64,000 nucleotides of DNA from Pleurostoma richardsiae (GCA_030052745.1 JANBVO010000016.1:186001-250000); one strand, 5' to 3'. Shown: positions 34,987-47,013, counted from the stretch's first letter. Notes: generated by a model not told the origin, from the letters alone. Numbers and translations: made by a program.

Positions 34987-35922
34987 TCATGCCATGTGGG
35001 CGCCGCCTCCAACGTGGATGGTCTGGCCTGTGATCCACTGCGCCTCAGGACTGGCCAGCAATGCCACGACGCCAGCAACGTCGTCGGGATAGCCTACCCT
35101 ATTCAGGGGGCTCCATTTAGCTATCATTCCATCAATGTCCTCCATGGACATATTTTCTCCACCAGGGATGTATTCTCGAGCGTTATGCGTGTACATATCA
35201 CTCTTGATACCACCTGGAGCGATGGCGTTTACTGTGATGTTTCGAGATCCAAGATCCCAGGCGAGGCACTTGACCATGCCTAGGACTGCTGCCTTGGAGG
35301 CGGCATATATAGCATGCCTTGGAATACCCTAGAGCACGTCCTGTCAAGACCGTTCCCATCATGACGTCGAAAGCTCGAGTGGTTTCATGCTCACCTTGAC
35401 GGCCGAGATGCTGCTAATGAGCATCAGCCGGCCGCCGTCTTCCATGTATTTGTTCGCTTGCTGCGCGACAAAGTACTGAGCCTTTACGTTGACGGCAAAG
35501 ACCCTATCTATCTCTTCACCGGTGGTGCCGGCCAGGTCGTTGAAGTGTTCGATCCCTGAGTTGCTCATGACGATATCAATCCGACCCAGCTCGCGCTTTG
35601 TCGTTTCGAACAGCCGCGCGATGTCTTCCTGCTTTGACACGTCCGCCTGGACACAAATAGCGCCGACGCCATGCTCAGTTCGCGCCTTCGCCGCGACTTC
35701 CTCCGCGGCCTTAGACGACGCGAGATAGTTGATGACGACAGACGCGCCGTGCTCCGCTAGTCGCAAGGCGATGGCTGCGCCGATGCCACGACTAGAGCCG
35801 GTCACTAGTCAATGTCAGGTTCCTAAGTATTACGATCTGAATGCATCATGGAGGTCTGGTTGGAATGGACTAGGCTGACCTATCGCAACCTTGCCCTTGA
35901 GGTCTTGCTTTACTTCACTCAT
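34987..35922 (-). CDS. Classical SDR of the tetrahydroxynaphthalene/versicolorin reductase type
   Basis: NADPH-dependent reductase of polyketide hydroxyaromatics or similar ketones. Three exons, 35922-35880, 35804-35395 and 35328-34987, give 264 residues, standard for this family. The cofactor loop is TGSSRGIG at 16-23, followed by VINYLASS where the Asn-Tyr and serines suit NADPH. The catalytic set is Ser146/Ser148 in ISSISA, Tyr159 and Lys163 in YAASK. The C-terminal segment REYIPGGENMS...WSPLNRVGYPDDVAGVVALLAS is the lid typical of fungal THN/versicolorin reductases. No polyketide synthase is in the window, so it may instead act on a quinone or another ketone. Confidence 0.9.
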
Positions 35923-36439
35923 GTCGTCGGCACGGACTTCGATCGGATATCAATACCTGCTGCTACGATGAAGGATCGTGAGCCAAAAGCCAAACCTTGA
36001 AGTAGCTAGTCGCACCCGCCTGTTACCGCCTGGTGAGAAGATGGCATATAATGTCGGGCGTGGTGTGATGCCGGGAGACCCGCTGCGTCCTGACGTGACT
36101 TGATGTCATGACTCTCCCGCTCGGCTTCCGCGCTAATGCTAAGGTCCGACAGCGAGAACGCGATGCCGATGTCTCTCATCCACCCAATCCGGGTGGCTGC
36201 AGCGGGAGTGCATAATGCATCGCACGAGTTTCATCGAACTGGCAACCCGCGTTCCGCTGTTGAACTGGGGCAATCTCACATCGGCAAACAATTGATTGGA
36301 CGTCATGACAAAGCATCATCAGCTGTTAACTAGGTGGCCTGGACCTCTAGGCTTTGAGATATCTTGAGGATAGCTAAAGGCGTCGCCTGCAAAGCAGTGC
36401 ATCACTACGCCCTATTGTAACCTTGCCGCGTTCCCTATA

Positions 36440-36460
36440 TGATCTCCTCACCGGAGATCA
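36440..36460. repeat. Inverted repeat, 8-bp arms
   Basis: Arms TGATCTCC (36440-36447) and GGAGATCA (36453-36460) are perfect complements around a 5-nt loop TCACC. Function unknown. Confidence 0.6.
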
Positions 36461-36878
36461 TGCTTAATCCCAATACGGGAGATTCTTCCTAGGAAACAAC
36501 TTCCTTAAGCCATTTAGAACCGCAGCGTTAAATTTCATTCCAACAGATTGTTAATTGAGCCCTGGCGAAACTTCACCTCTCAGATGCCACTGGACAGTAT
36601 TTAGAAGTGCTTCTCGCAAGTGTCAAGCACATTCTACCTATAGCGTTGCTACCTTCGGCCTCTGCCTAGGACTGGGCTCCCTTCATGGCCCTTTGGAAGC
36701 TAACAGGCTTCACGCTCACCAGAGGCGGTTATCGCGAACTATCGAGACTACTGATTAGGAGAGAACGAGCGCCCGCAGGTTAATATAGATAAAGAAATGT
36801 CCCGCTAACGGATCAGGAAGGCATCGGCGGCAACAATGTTAAGTGACCGCGTGCAACCCGCTTACACCTCATCTGTGC

Positions 36879-36937
36879 CGCGACTTTGTCGTCGCGCCTC
36901 AACACTCCCTAAGGGACCACGGTGCCGCCTCCGTGGT
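36879..36937. repeat. Two adjacent GC-rich hairpins
   Basis: First hairpin: CGCGAC (36879-36884) pairs with GTCGCG (36891-36896). Second: ACCACGG (36916-36922) pairs with CCGTGGT (36931-36937). They are 19 nt apart inside otherwise plain non-coding DNA. Confidence 0.55.
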
Positions 36938-38006
36938 ATCAGCCTCAAAGTTCCTAATATGAACCTCTAGGCCCTGCGAGTCGACGCCTTGCTAGCCGAC
37001 TTGGTGATCCCGGACACCACCGGTGACGGCGTGTGGTGCAGAGAAGATGGCATGTCTACAGTATTAAACGTTGCTGGGTAACATATTTAATCTCTAGTGT
37101 TGTCCACCGAACTGGGGTAGCGAGTACCCTTATCTTATATTTAACACTCTGCCGTACGTGGACATTATGTAGCGGAACTTCCGGCGAGCCCGGCACCAGA
37201 AGAAAGGTTTTCCAACAAAGTTCCAAATTCGTTTGAGATCGAGGGCTATGTATCTGTCATGGGGACTTCATGAGCGAGTACGATATGGTGGACACGGTAA
37301 CGTTGGACTGGGTTGATTTCATTGTTGTTTTGATGGCATAAACAGTCCGGCCGCATTCGAGGGCAAGGTCGCAGTCTACTCCACAGGAACAGACCTGGCG
37401 GCTTAGCGGCTCCTAGAACCATCAAGGTGTGTGATGTCCATCTCTCCTATGGCAGTCAATGTCGATCATTTACATCTGATGCGCTTACCAATACCCATGT
37501 CCGCGGACATGGAGTTTGTATGCTAATTCCGCAGATCAAATAGTTTCGACAGCTAGATTCACCCTTAGATGAGCCGAGTGAAGAAATATTCTTGGAGGCA
37601 AGTTAATGAACCAGTGTGCAACTCACTTAATGTAAACGGGCTATTTCTGAGGTTTGATTCAGGTTCAAGACTTGTTCTGACTGGATGCACGCATCACGAC
37701 GACTTGGCATTTACTTTCAACCGCTGCTTCTGTTCGTTCGAATATCACCAGCCTCCTACGCTCAGATACATGATCGATCAGTAGATTTCGATCCCCTCGT
37801 TCCCCCAATTGCGCTAATCATGTACAGCCATCGTTAGTCAGGCGACTTTTACACTTGCATCATGAGTCTCTCCTTCGCTGATAAATCTGTCCGACTCGCG
37901 GGCCAAAGACTCCCCGTCAAGCTTGCCTATATATGATATCTGCAATCCCACATTTCTCCTTCACTGCACTCATCAGACAAGACATGCACTAGATTCAAAT
38001 TGTGCA

Positions 38007-39069
38007 ATGGCTCTTCCTGTACTGACAGTTGTTGGTGCAACTGGGGCTCAAGGATTGAGTGTTGTGTCCGCATTTTCTAACATCAAGACCAAATATCACA
38101 TCCGAGCTCTCACTTCCGACACCTCAAGCGCCACTGCAACCAGGCTAGCAGCCCAGGATGACGTCTCAGTCATCTATGCCGACCTCGGTTCAGTCGATAG
38201 CTTGCTGGCCGCATTCAAGGGCTCCTCCCTCATCTTCGCAAATACCGCTTTCCATCCTGAGACGTTTCTAACCAAAGGAGCGTCAGCAGCGCAGTCTCGG
38301 GAGGAACAGCAAGGACTAAACATCGTTCAGGCGGCATCGCAGACAACATCCCTGATTCACTTCGTTTGGTCAACCCTGCCTAACGCTTTGAGCATCACCA
38401 AGGGCGATTATTTGATTCCTCATTTCCAGGCCAAGATACCAGCGGAAAACTTTATTCGCGACCCAGTCAATGGCTTGGCCGGAAAGACGACACTTCTTCG
38501 TGTAGGTCTCTACGGATCAAACCTGGCCATGGATCCGTATAAACCATTACATGTGGTATGCCTCTCCTAACTCCATGGATGGACACACAGGAACTGAAGA
38601 GAACTAGAAAACGGCGGACAAATACCTCATTACCTTTCCCTGTTCCGCGGACGTGGCCATTCCCTTCATCGGCGACGAAACAGTCAATGTCGGCTTGATA
38701 GTCAAGGCGATATTGTCGCAGCCTGAGAAGACCTTTGGTCGCTATGTCCTTGGTGCTTCAGAGATCATGTCCTGTCAAGACTGGGCCGAAAGCTTTGCTA
38801 AGGCATTGCGTCGGCAAGGTCACAACTCGGATGCTGTGTTCCTAGAGTGTTCTCTGGAGCTTTTCGAGCGAATATGGGGCCATGTGGGCACGGAAATCGG
38901 GGTCATGTTCACTTACTTCCGAGACATAGGATATACCGGGTACGAGGCAGAAGCCGGGGGATCTCCTATATTAACGCCGAAGGACTTGGGAATTGAGGCC
39001 TCCTTACACTCAACAGAAGACCGCTTAGCTACTCTCGACTGGTCTCAAGATCCACCGGCATCGACTTAG
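38007..39069 (+). CDS. NmrA-like family domain protein 2
   Basis: Two exons, 38007-38555 and 38608-39069, with a phase-0 intron (GTATGC donor); 336 residues. The N-terminal Rossmann motif is VVGATGAQGLSVV at 8-20, then IRALTSDTSS. The NTAFHPETF and HFVWSTLPNALSITKG segments are characteristic of fungal NmrA-like proteins of about 330 residues. It is a distinct subfamily from the first NmrA-like gene in this window. The region KYLITFPCSADVAIPFIG...DETVNVGLIVKAIL corresponds to the substrate-side domain. Role (NADP sensor or reductase) not decidable. It precedes the pentose cluster but is transcribed toward the MFS gene. Confidence 0.86.
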
Positions 39070-39425
39070 ATACCGTTGGAAGTACTCAATCGTTAAATCG
39101 ACGTTATGGTCTTATCAGAGCCCCACGTACCGAACTTGCGTTCTTTTGCATGTGAATGCGAGCAGTAGGGTACCCTTCTCTGTCTGCTACTTCGCCACTT
39201 GAAGAATTTGCCCCTAAACTGAGCTTATCTGGGAAGAACTGGGAGGATCAAGGTTATTAGAAGCACCACGCAACACGTAAGATACCGATATGAACCAGGA
39301 ACAGCGAAGTTGAGAGTTGCTTAGAGTTATTTAGGTGCGCTGGGCGAGCATGTCCAAAAGAATTGTTGACATATCAAGCTAGCCTCGCTTCATGCTCCTT
39401 CAAAATTCCAGGTATCTGTAGATCT
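39070..39425. other. Convergent intergenic, 356 bp
   Basis: Between the ends of the NmrA-like and MFS genes. Nothing seen. Confidence 0.4.
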
Positions 39426-41199
39426 TTACAGACGGTTTTCTATCCGCTCCTCAGAACCTTCGTCCCTTGCGCCCTCTTTCTGTGCCGAGTCATTGACATC
39501 CAATCGCAATTCGGTGGCACGCTCCTTCTGCATGCGCCTAGCGACGGTGACGGGATTCGTGCTCTCCGAAAAGATGAAGTCGACTTCTTCAAGATCGAGA
39601 TTCGACGTTTCGGGGTAGAAGAAGTAGATGATAGGGACGAAGACTAAGTTTGTTGCCATGAAGATCAAATAGGCCTTCCACTTGAGGCGATTGATGATAA
39701 TAGGCGTGATCATGACCTGCATTTTCCTCTGTTAGTGACATGATTCATTCTCAATATAAATACCTAAATGTAGGCTTGCGAAAATTGAGCTCTGAACCAA
39801 GGAGTGATGGAGGAGAAACATACCACTGTGAAGTTCCAGAGCCAGTTTGAGCTGACACCGATGGCAGTCCCCCGAGTCCTAGCATGAAGCGGAAGGATTT
39901 CGGGAACATAGACCCACGGGACACAGTTCATGGATGCCCCGAAGATGAGCATGTAGGTAAAAAAGAACGCGACGGAAGCAGAGGCAAAGGCTTTTCCCCT
40001 AGCAGTATCATCGGCCTGGGACAGAAGCGCAGCCACCATGAGCATTGAGAAGCTTAGTCCGGCCGACCCCCAGATCATAGTGGAACGGCGGCCCATGCGG
40101 TCGAGCGCTAACGATGGAAGAAGAGAACCCAAGGGGAACATGATCTGGATGCACCCGGCGATGATCTGAGCGAGCCTGTGCTCCAGGCCAACATTCTCCT
40201 GCAGAACAGCTATACCGGGTTAGGGCTTCGTCATACAAGAGGAGTAATGGTTACCACTCACTAAGGATGTAGTAGACGACCAGGTTGATTCCACCTGCTT
40301 GGTTCATAAACTGGACGAACCATGCTAGGAAGACTCTGTATCTTGTTCTGACTTTGTCCTCCCTGAATGTTGACGCCCAGGATGAGCTGCCTTCAGCCTC
40401 GGCTTCCATACTCAGGGCAACTTCAATAGCGTTGGCCTCTCGGACGATGTCTGGGTGGTCGACTGGCTTGTCGTATATCGCAGAAAGCACGTTCAGTGCT
40501 TCTTCCTTTTTCCCGTGGTTAAGTAACCAGCGAGGCGATTCTGGAACGCCGAAGACAACGAGAATCACCCAAAACGCGAATACCACTTGGAATGCAAGGG
40601 GCCAACGCCACGCAAAGGGACCTCCGACGAAGCTGAAAGCAAAGTCCCACCAGTATGCGAAGGCAATTCCGATGCCGACGAACATGACCTCAGCAGAGAC
40701 GAGGCGGCCCCTCTTCGTGCCCTCACATAACTCAGATTGATACCTGTTGATTGCATCGTTGAGTGGACGGACTCTTGTTTGAGATACTCTCAACAGACGT
40801 TTGGGGATGGACTTACATTGGCACTGTGCTCGTTTTAAGCCCTGTACCGGTGCCTGTGACGATCCGGCCAACGATGAGGTGGCCGCGACTGAAGGCCGAT
40901 GCCTGTAGAGCAGCACCGATTATGACCCAGAACATGGCCAGCCAGATTGTACGCCGGCGACCGAGCCTCTCGCCAACGACAAAGTTGGCAAAGCAGCCTA
41001 CCATACAGCCGAGGTTGTAGCTCGCGGTGATGAGACCCGTCAACGTGTCGTTTGGGTTCCCGAACTGCTTCAACCAGTCCGAGTTCTCAAGGATACCACC
41101 GAATACGCCTTGGTCATATCCGTAGAGAATGAAGGCACAAAGACAGCAGGATGTCACTGCCAGTTGCAGCTTCTTGCCGCGACCGAACCAGGCTCGCAT
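39426..41199 (-). CDS. MFS sugar porter (pentose/hexose-type transporter)
   Basis: Four exons, 41199-40817, 40743-40262, 40209-39824 and 39716-39426, give 513 residues, the normal size for fungal sugar porters with 12 membrane spans. Signatures: GYDQGVFGGIL in TM1, GERLGRRRTIW in loop 2-3, YQSELCEGTKRGRLV at the start of exon 2, VPESPRWLLNHGK after TM6, FMNQAGGINLVVYYI in TM7, DRMGRRSTMIW in loop 8-9, and YVPEILPLHARTRGTAIG plus YFFYPETSNLDLEEVD near the C-terminus. The QxxGxN motif in TM7 supports real sugar transport. Substrate is inferred as pentose or polyol from the adjacent dehydrogenase, transketolase and aldose reductase. Confidence 0.92.
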
Positions 41200-41994
41200 C
41201 TTGTAAGTGTTCTTCCTTTCCCCGATAAGCGTATGCGACAGAAGGTAGAGGTGGGAGGCTGGTGGTTTGTATAAGGAGTGAATGACTGATGTCAGAATTA
41301 TCTCCTCTACTTACTCACTAGACGAGAGCAGAAGATCTATTTATATACACGTGGCATGATAGACCCTCATTCCAAGTTATGGGACTGTTGATATTTTGAG
41401 TGGACGCGGGGGCCCCAGAAGACGCCCTGCCGAAACCCGGGGAGCTGACAGTTGTGGGGACAGCCAAAGATCTCGCCAACCTTATTCTGGTATCTGATCT
41501 ACCTTGAGAGTGGTTCTACCTTCTGTCCCGGGCGAGATTCGGGCGTTATTGCGTCACTCGACCCACGCGTCTGACCGCCTGTATTAAACAGAGTCTTGGC
41601 TTTATTCGAAATGCCAACGCTCCGAAACAGGGAATAAGAAGCGTTGAAAAGGTCCTCGTAGGATGAAATGCACGGGAATAAGGGTCAGGCTTCCACCACC
41701 ACTGTAGAGTTGGTGCCAATACAATCGTTCAATACCTTCAGACCCAATGATAAGCAAAGTGGGATCGATCCTTTTGGAAGAAAAGCCAAGGGGGGGCCAC
41801 AGCAGCAGTGCTTCGTACCAAAATACCCGACATGTTGGCGCGCCGCGAGGAATGGTCACTGTATCTCCAAAGCGAACCCCTGGCTCAATACAACATGTAC
41901 AGTAATGCTTCCCGTAGCTGATCTGTGAATATGGGGTGTTATATCAAGAATTTCTATTCTATTATATTGCTATTGAAAGAATATCTTAAGGCAC
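41200..41994. promoter_or_regulatory. Promoter region of the sugar porter with CreA-like sites
   Basis: 795 bp. TATATAAA on the minus strand at 41340-41347, about 140 bp before the porter ATG. Three matches to the fungal CreA/Cre1 consensus SYGGRG lie on the plus strand within 54 bp: GCGGGG 41406-41411, CCGGGG 41437-41442, GTGGGG 41454-41459. This suggests glucose repression. The right part is the 3' flank of the polyol dehydrogenase. Confidence 0.5.
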
Positions 41995-43457
41995 CTAATC
42001 TACTTCATCAACTATTTGGACTTTGATGCTTCCGTTGCTGAGATCAGAGCAGACATCAAGAGCCTTGATAGCCTGCTCGAGAGGGAATGTGTGAGAGACA
42101 AGCTCCTTGAGACTTAGAATTCCTCCGCTTAGACAGGCGATGCCGGCTGGCCAGGTGTCTCGGTACCTGTTGATGAATTTCAGGTCGATCTGTGTACGAT
42201 TCATCAGTCGTGTACCGTGAAGACGCAGGTCTCCTCTCAGAGTCGACATGGGGGCGAGGCATCGGAAGAGTTACTTACCTCTGCCAGAGAGATGTGCATG
42301 AACGGCAGGTTGTTCATGATAGCCTTCCCAACGCCGATAACCACTACTGAACCGCCCCTCCTCACAGTGAAACAACCCGTGATGACGCTGCTCTCCACAC
42401 CAGTGCACTCAAGGACCGTTCTTGGGGCAAAATAGGGGTTCTCAGAAGCTCCAAAAAGCTCCCTTATCCCCCGTGCCTGCTCTTCTGGGCTTACCGACCG
42501 ATCCACCCGGTATGTGAGACACCCCGGGACGTATTGTTGAGCGAAAGCCAGTCGTTTCGGCTCCAGGTCGGTGATGACGATTGGGTGCGCACCAGAGGCA
42601 CGTGCAGCCGCCAGCGCGATGAGGCCGATAGGCCCAGCGCCGCATACCAGAGTCCCGTGGCCGAGTGACAGCCGCGCCGTCTCTACGCCGTGTAAGACCA
42701 CGCTCAGAGGCTCAAGAAGTGCCGCCTCAGCGAAGCTGACGTTGTCCGGAATCCTAAGAGTGGTGACAGTCGGTCAACACTCAAATCTCGACAGGGAAAA
42801 TCGAGTAGAACGATGAGGAGCCCGAACTCACTTGTGCAGCCACTGTGCCCGGTGCACCTTGTATCTCTGCAGCGTTCCGTCGTAAGGGTACACACCGGCA
42901 AACTGGACGTCTTCACAGAGGTTGTACCTGCCCTCCATGCAGAGGAAGCAGGTCCCGCAGGGCACGCCAGGCTCGACGGCGACCCGATCACCTGCCATTA
43001 TGACCTTATCAGCGGGTGTCATCAGGGGTGACTACGCCGCAGCATGCCCTGATGAGTGCATGCACCCCATTGGCATCAGTACGCACCGGGTTTCAAATTC
43101 TTAACGTCCGGCCCGCACTTGAGCACTACACCGGCAGCTTCGTGACCTAGGATGCAGTCGCCTTCAACGACCAGCGACCCGATGCACCCTGCCTTCCAGA
43201 AATGGATGTCGGACCTTATCATGGCAGAGTCAGTTTGGCACACCCGTCTCCGGTCGAGACACTGACGGTGTTTCGAATGCTCACCCACAAACGCCCGTCG
43301 CCTTCACATGGATGAGAGCCTGTCCCGGGCCGGGTTCTTGGACCGGTGCCTCCACCATCTTGATCCTGTGGTCTGCAGTTACTTGCAGCGACGGGTTTGG
43401 CCGCGACGCTTGGAACTTGCAGCCAGCACCGTTCGTGCCATTCCCGAGGCTTCCCAT
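41995..43457 (-). CDS. Zinc polyol dehydrogenase, L-arabinitol 4-/xylitol dehydrogenase type
   Basis: Medium-chain dehydrogenase oxidising a pentitol to a ketose with NAD. Five exons, 43457-43285, 43214-43087, 42991-42832, 42753-42279 and 42189-41995, give 376 residues. Catalytic zinc ligands: Cys57 (VCGSDIHFW), His82 and Glu83 (GHEAAG), Glu168 (LLEP). Structural zinc: Cys112, Cys115, Cys118 and Cys126. Nucleotide loop GAGPIG is at 192-197, and Asp216 at the end of the next strand (VITDLEPKR) points to NAD. The extended N-terminus and VEPGVPCGTC...CxxGRYNLCEDV wording match fungal L-arabinitol dehydrogenases. Xylitol or sorbitol dehydrogenase remain possible. Divergent from the transketolase-like gene. 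Confidence 0.9.
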
Positions 43458-44014
43458 GGTACTCGTTTCTTCTTTGTTCTTTAGCTTCAGTGTCGTTTCT
43501 GCAGTCGTAGGTACCTTGAGTGCGCGGTACGATGTTCGGGGAGGTAGCGGAATGTCGGAAAATAAAGCAATTTGAAGAGCACCAGCAGGTAGGTAACGCG
43601 ACGAGACGCCGTGCAAGCATCACCGGATCAACCGCCCCGCAGAAACTACACAGGCGTGGGCGCTTGGTGACCCCGAGAAAGCGAGAGAGAGGGTGATTTG
43701 AGTGTTTGGGATTTCCTGTTCCGTCATCCTAGGAGCTGGTGCTTAGCATTACCCGTTTCGGCAGTCCGGGAATCGCCCGGTCGTGGCCGCTACTGCGCCC
43801 GTGATCGATTCCTCCTCTACTTGAGAAAGGAGGGAAACGGTACGACGCAGTGAACGAAAGAGCTAATAAATTCATTCCTTCACGTCGATTCAGTCCATGT
43901 AAAGAGCCGCTTCTGTCTCCGGCGATGCTACTCTGAGTTCCAAGCTGAAGTATTGTTGTTACAATCAATCAGCTGCTATTCAATCAGACGTTCCCATTCT
44001 CGTGTGTGGTCAAT
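43458..44014. promoter_or_regulatory. Bidirectional promoter, polyol dehydrogenase/transketolase
   Basis: 557 bp between divergent ATGs. An inverted repeat CCGGG-N5-CCCGG lies at 43766-43780, overlapping CGG-N4-CCG at 43759-43768. Paired CGG triplets are the usual target of Zn2Cys6 factors, such as the one encoded at 49049. Actual binding is inference. Confidence 0.45.
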
Positions 44015-46442
44015 ATGGCCCCTGGCGTTATCGAGACGACGTACGGCGACAGTAAAGTCGTCACAAACGGCGCGACTGTCTCCAAGGCGCTCGGGAGGAC
44101 GTATCGCGAGTTGGAGGATCAGGGTTCGCACGACATTGTCCTCAAGAGCTTTCGGCTCCTTGTAGCGGATCTATGTCAGCAATTCAATGGAGGTCATCCA
44201 GGGTGAGTCGCCGGTGTTTTTATCTTTACCCCAAACCGACATTCTTGCGCTGATGCACATTGTTTAGAGGAGCCATCGGCATGGCGGCCATTGGCGTTGC
44301 CCTCTGGAAGTATGTGATGCGATATGCGCCTCACACCCCCGACTGGTTCAATCGAGACCGCTTCATCCTGTCGAACGGGCACACCTGCCTCTTCCAATAC
44401 TGCTTCCTCCATCTCACGGGCTACAAGGCAATGACCTTTGACCAGCTGAAGTCTTATCACTCCGAGCGGGTCGACGCCCTGTGTCCTGGGCATCCGGAGA
44501 TTGAACATGAGGGGATCGAGGTGACTACCGGCCCGCTTGGCCAAGGAGTCGCAAATGCCGTGGGCATGGCCATGGCGACGAAGAACCTTGCTGCCACTTT
44601 CAACAAACCCGGATTCGATGTTGTGTCGAACCATACCTGGTGTATGGTCGGAGATGCTTGTCTCCAGGAGGGTGTTGCTTTAGAAGCAATCTCCCTAGCG
44701 GGCCATTTCCGGCTGAACAACCTGACGATTATGTACGACAACAACCAGATAACCTGTGACGGTTCTGTTGATGTAAGTCTGGGACCTATACTTGCCAAAG
44801 TTCTTTATTCTGTGTAGTCGAGCTGTATGCTGACCACCGGTCAGTTGACAAACACGGAAAACATCAACGACAAGATGCGGGCGTGTGGATGGAACGTCAT
44901 TGATGTTGAGGACGGCTGTTATGACATCCTCGCCATTGTCAATGCAATGGAAGCGGCAAAGCGCTCAGATAAACCCACATTCATCAATGTGAGGACGGTC
45001 ATCGGACTGGGCAGCAAAGTGGCCGGCACTGCTGTGGCGCATGGAGCTGCCTTCGGCAAGGAGGACGTCGCGAACATGAAGCGGGCATACGGCTTCGACG
45101 CGGAGCAGTTCTACGTTATCCCTCAGCAGGTCCGAGATTTTTTCCAGAACCTGCCGAGCCGAGGCGACCGATTTGTCAAAGAGTGGGAGCAGCTGGTCGA
45201 CAAGTACACCAAGGAGCACCCAGAGCTGGGGAGCCACTTCCGGGCCCGGATGGCGGGCGAGATCGATCCGAAGTGGTTGAAGCTGATTCCCAGCAAAGCG
45301 GAATTTCCAACCAAGGCGACTCCCACACGTGCCTCTTCGGGTCTGGTATTCAACGGGATAGCGAAGGAGATCGATACCTTCATGGTCGGCACTGCAGACC
45401 TATCCCCATCTGTACACATGAGCTGGCCTGGACAGGTCGATTTTCAGCATGTAAGATGATGCCTCTCCTATCGAAGTCCTTGTGTCAATCTCACTGACCA
45501 TTCACAGCCTGACCTACGTCCAGCTCGCGGAGACCCCGGTAACTATACAGGACGTTACATCCATTACGGCATTCGAGAGCATGCCATGTGTGCAATCGCA
45601 AACGGCCTTGCCGCCTTCGCGCCAGACACAATTGTTCCGGTGACATCTTCGTTCTTCATGTTCTATCTCTACGCAGCACCGGCGGTGCGGATGGGTATGG
45701 TGCTCTTCCCCCTTAAAGAACTCTGAGTTTCGGCAGGACTAATGACGACAAAACAACAGGAGCGCTCCAGAAGTTACACGGCATCCACGTCGCCACGCAT
45801 GACTCAATCGGCATGGGTGAGGACGGACCCACGCACCAGCCAATCGAGCTGGCCTCCCTGTACCGCGCGATGCCAAACCTCAACTACATCAGGCCGGCGG
45901 ACAGCGAGGAGGTGGCGGGGGCGTGGATCGCTGCTATCCAGGCCAAGGGCAAGCCCACAATCATATCCACGAGCCGGCACGCCCTGCCACAGCTGCCGGA
46001 GACGCGGCGCGACGGCGTCCTCCGTGGCGCCTACGTCCTGCGGGAGAACGAGAAGGCCACCTTGACACTTCTTGGCGTGGGCGCCGAGCTCTCGCACGTG
46101 GTCGAGGTGGCGGCCCGTCTGCAGGAGCAGCACGGGATCCAGACGCGCGTGGTCAGCTTCCCGTGCCAGCGGCTGTTCGAGGCGCAGCCGCTCGCGTACC
46201 GGCGCGACACGCTGCGGCGGCACAGCACGACGGTTATCGTCGCGGAGCCGTACGCGCCGAACGGGTGGGAGAGGTACGCCGACGCAGGGGCGTGCGTCAC
46301 GAGGTTTGGGCACAGCCTGCCGTCCAAGGCGGCCTACAAGTATTTCGGCTTCGATGTCGACTCGTTGACGAAGAAGGTGCTGGGGTACCTGGAGCGTGTC
46401 CGGGCAGACGAACTGCTCGCTCGCGAGTTTGTAGAACTGTAA
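44015..46442 (+). CDS. Transketolase / dihydroxyacetone-synthase-like enzyme
   Basis: Thiamine-diphosphate enzyme moving a two-carbon ketol unit between sugars. Five exons, 44015-44202, 44268-44772, 44845-45450, 45508-45694 and 45760-46442, give 722 residues. Seen: GHPGGAIGM near residue 60, DRFILSNGHTCLFQY, GPLGQGVANAVGMA, the ThDP motif GDACLQEGVALEAIS...IMYDNN (GDA where most have GDG), then in the pyrimidine domain the catalytic Glu in YIHYGIREHAM and THDSIGMGEDGPTHQPIE. Length and wording fit the dihydroxyacetone-synthase branch as well as transketolase. The C-terminus is REFVEL, with no peroxisomal SKL-type signal as in yeast methanol-pathway enzymes, so a cytosolic transketolase role is more likely. 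Divergent from the polyol dehydrogenase and followed by the aldose reductase. Confidence 0.9.
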
Positions 46443-47013
46443 GACTGGCTAGACTACATAGAGAACTTGATAGGGTGAATATAATACTGCGAGGGGTTGT
46501 AAGCAGGCTAGCGAGCTAGATTCAAGAGACGACGACCTTGAAATCACGCGTCTTGTTCTTTGTCGCGGACTCTCGATATCCTCACTGCGAGCCCAGTCTC
46601 TTTCCTTCAACAGGTGATACCAGTGAAGACGCCTCTAATCTGCCTTAGCAAGGAATGTCAGCCTATTGCAGAACGGAGCTTTGTCGGCCAAGCGGAGGAA
46701 GCAAGTCATTGTGGGGAGGATGATCACGCGGGCGCTTGAGCGGGAGCTAAGTTACAGAGGCCCACAAGTCAGGAACTATCGCCATTTTTCCAAAACAGGA
46801 AGCATTAAGCGCCGGCACATTAATACAGGGACGTCCGAAAGAGGAATTTCAACCACCAGTGGGATGTTCGATATTGAAGACAAACTTACAGGGCAAAGAT
46901 ATAGACACCATGTAAGCCCTACAGTTAAGTGTTTCGTGATTCATCTTGGGTGAACTTCAATACCGTGGTCATTACAAATCTCCCTCCTCAGTTATCTGTC
47001 AACTGGTCAAGAA
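46443..47013. promoter_or_regulatory. Intergenic upstream of aldose reductase
   Basis: 571 bp. Two GGCTAG hexamers at 46447-46452 and 46506-46511 match the XlnR-type GGCTAR consensus, though they are close to the transketolase stop. No TATA box I would defend. Confidence 0.35.

Larger units (their letters stand above)
35923..38006. other. Largest non-coding gap, 2084 bp
   Basis: No intact gene. It holds several short inverted repeats (listed separately) and near 37355-37400 a short frame reading AFEGKVAV that could be a decayed SDR start. TATATAT at 37928-37934 lies about 75 bp before the next ATG and is the likely promoter element of the NmrA-like gene. Confidence 0.45.
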
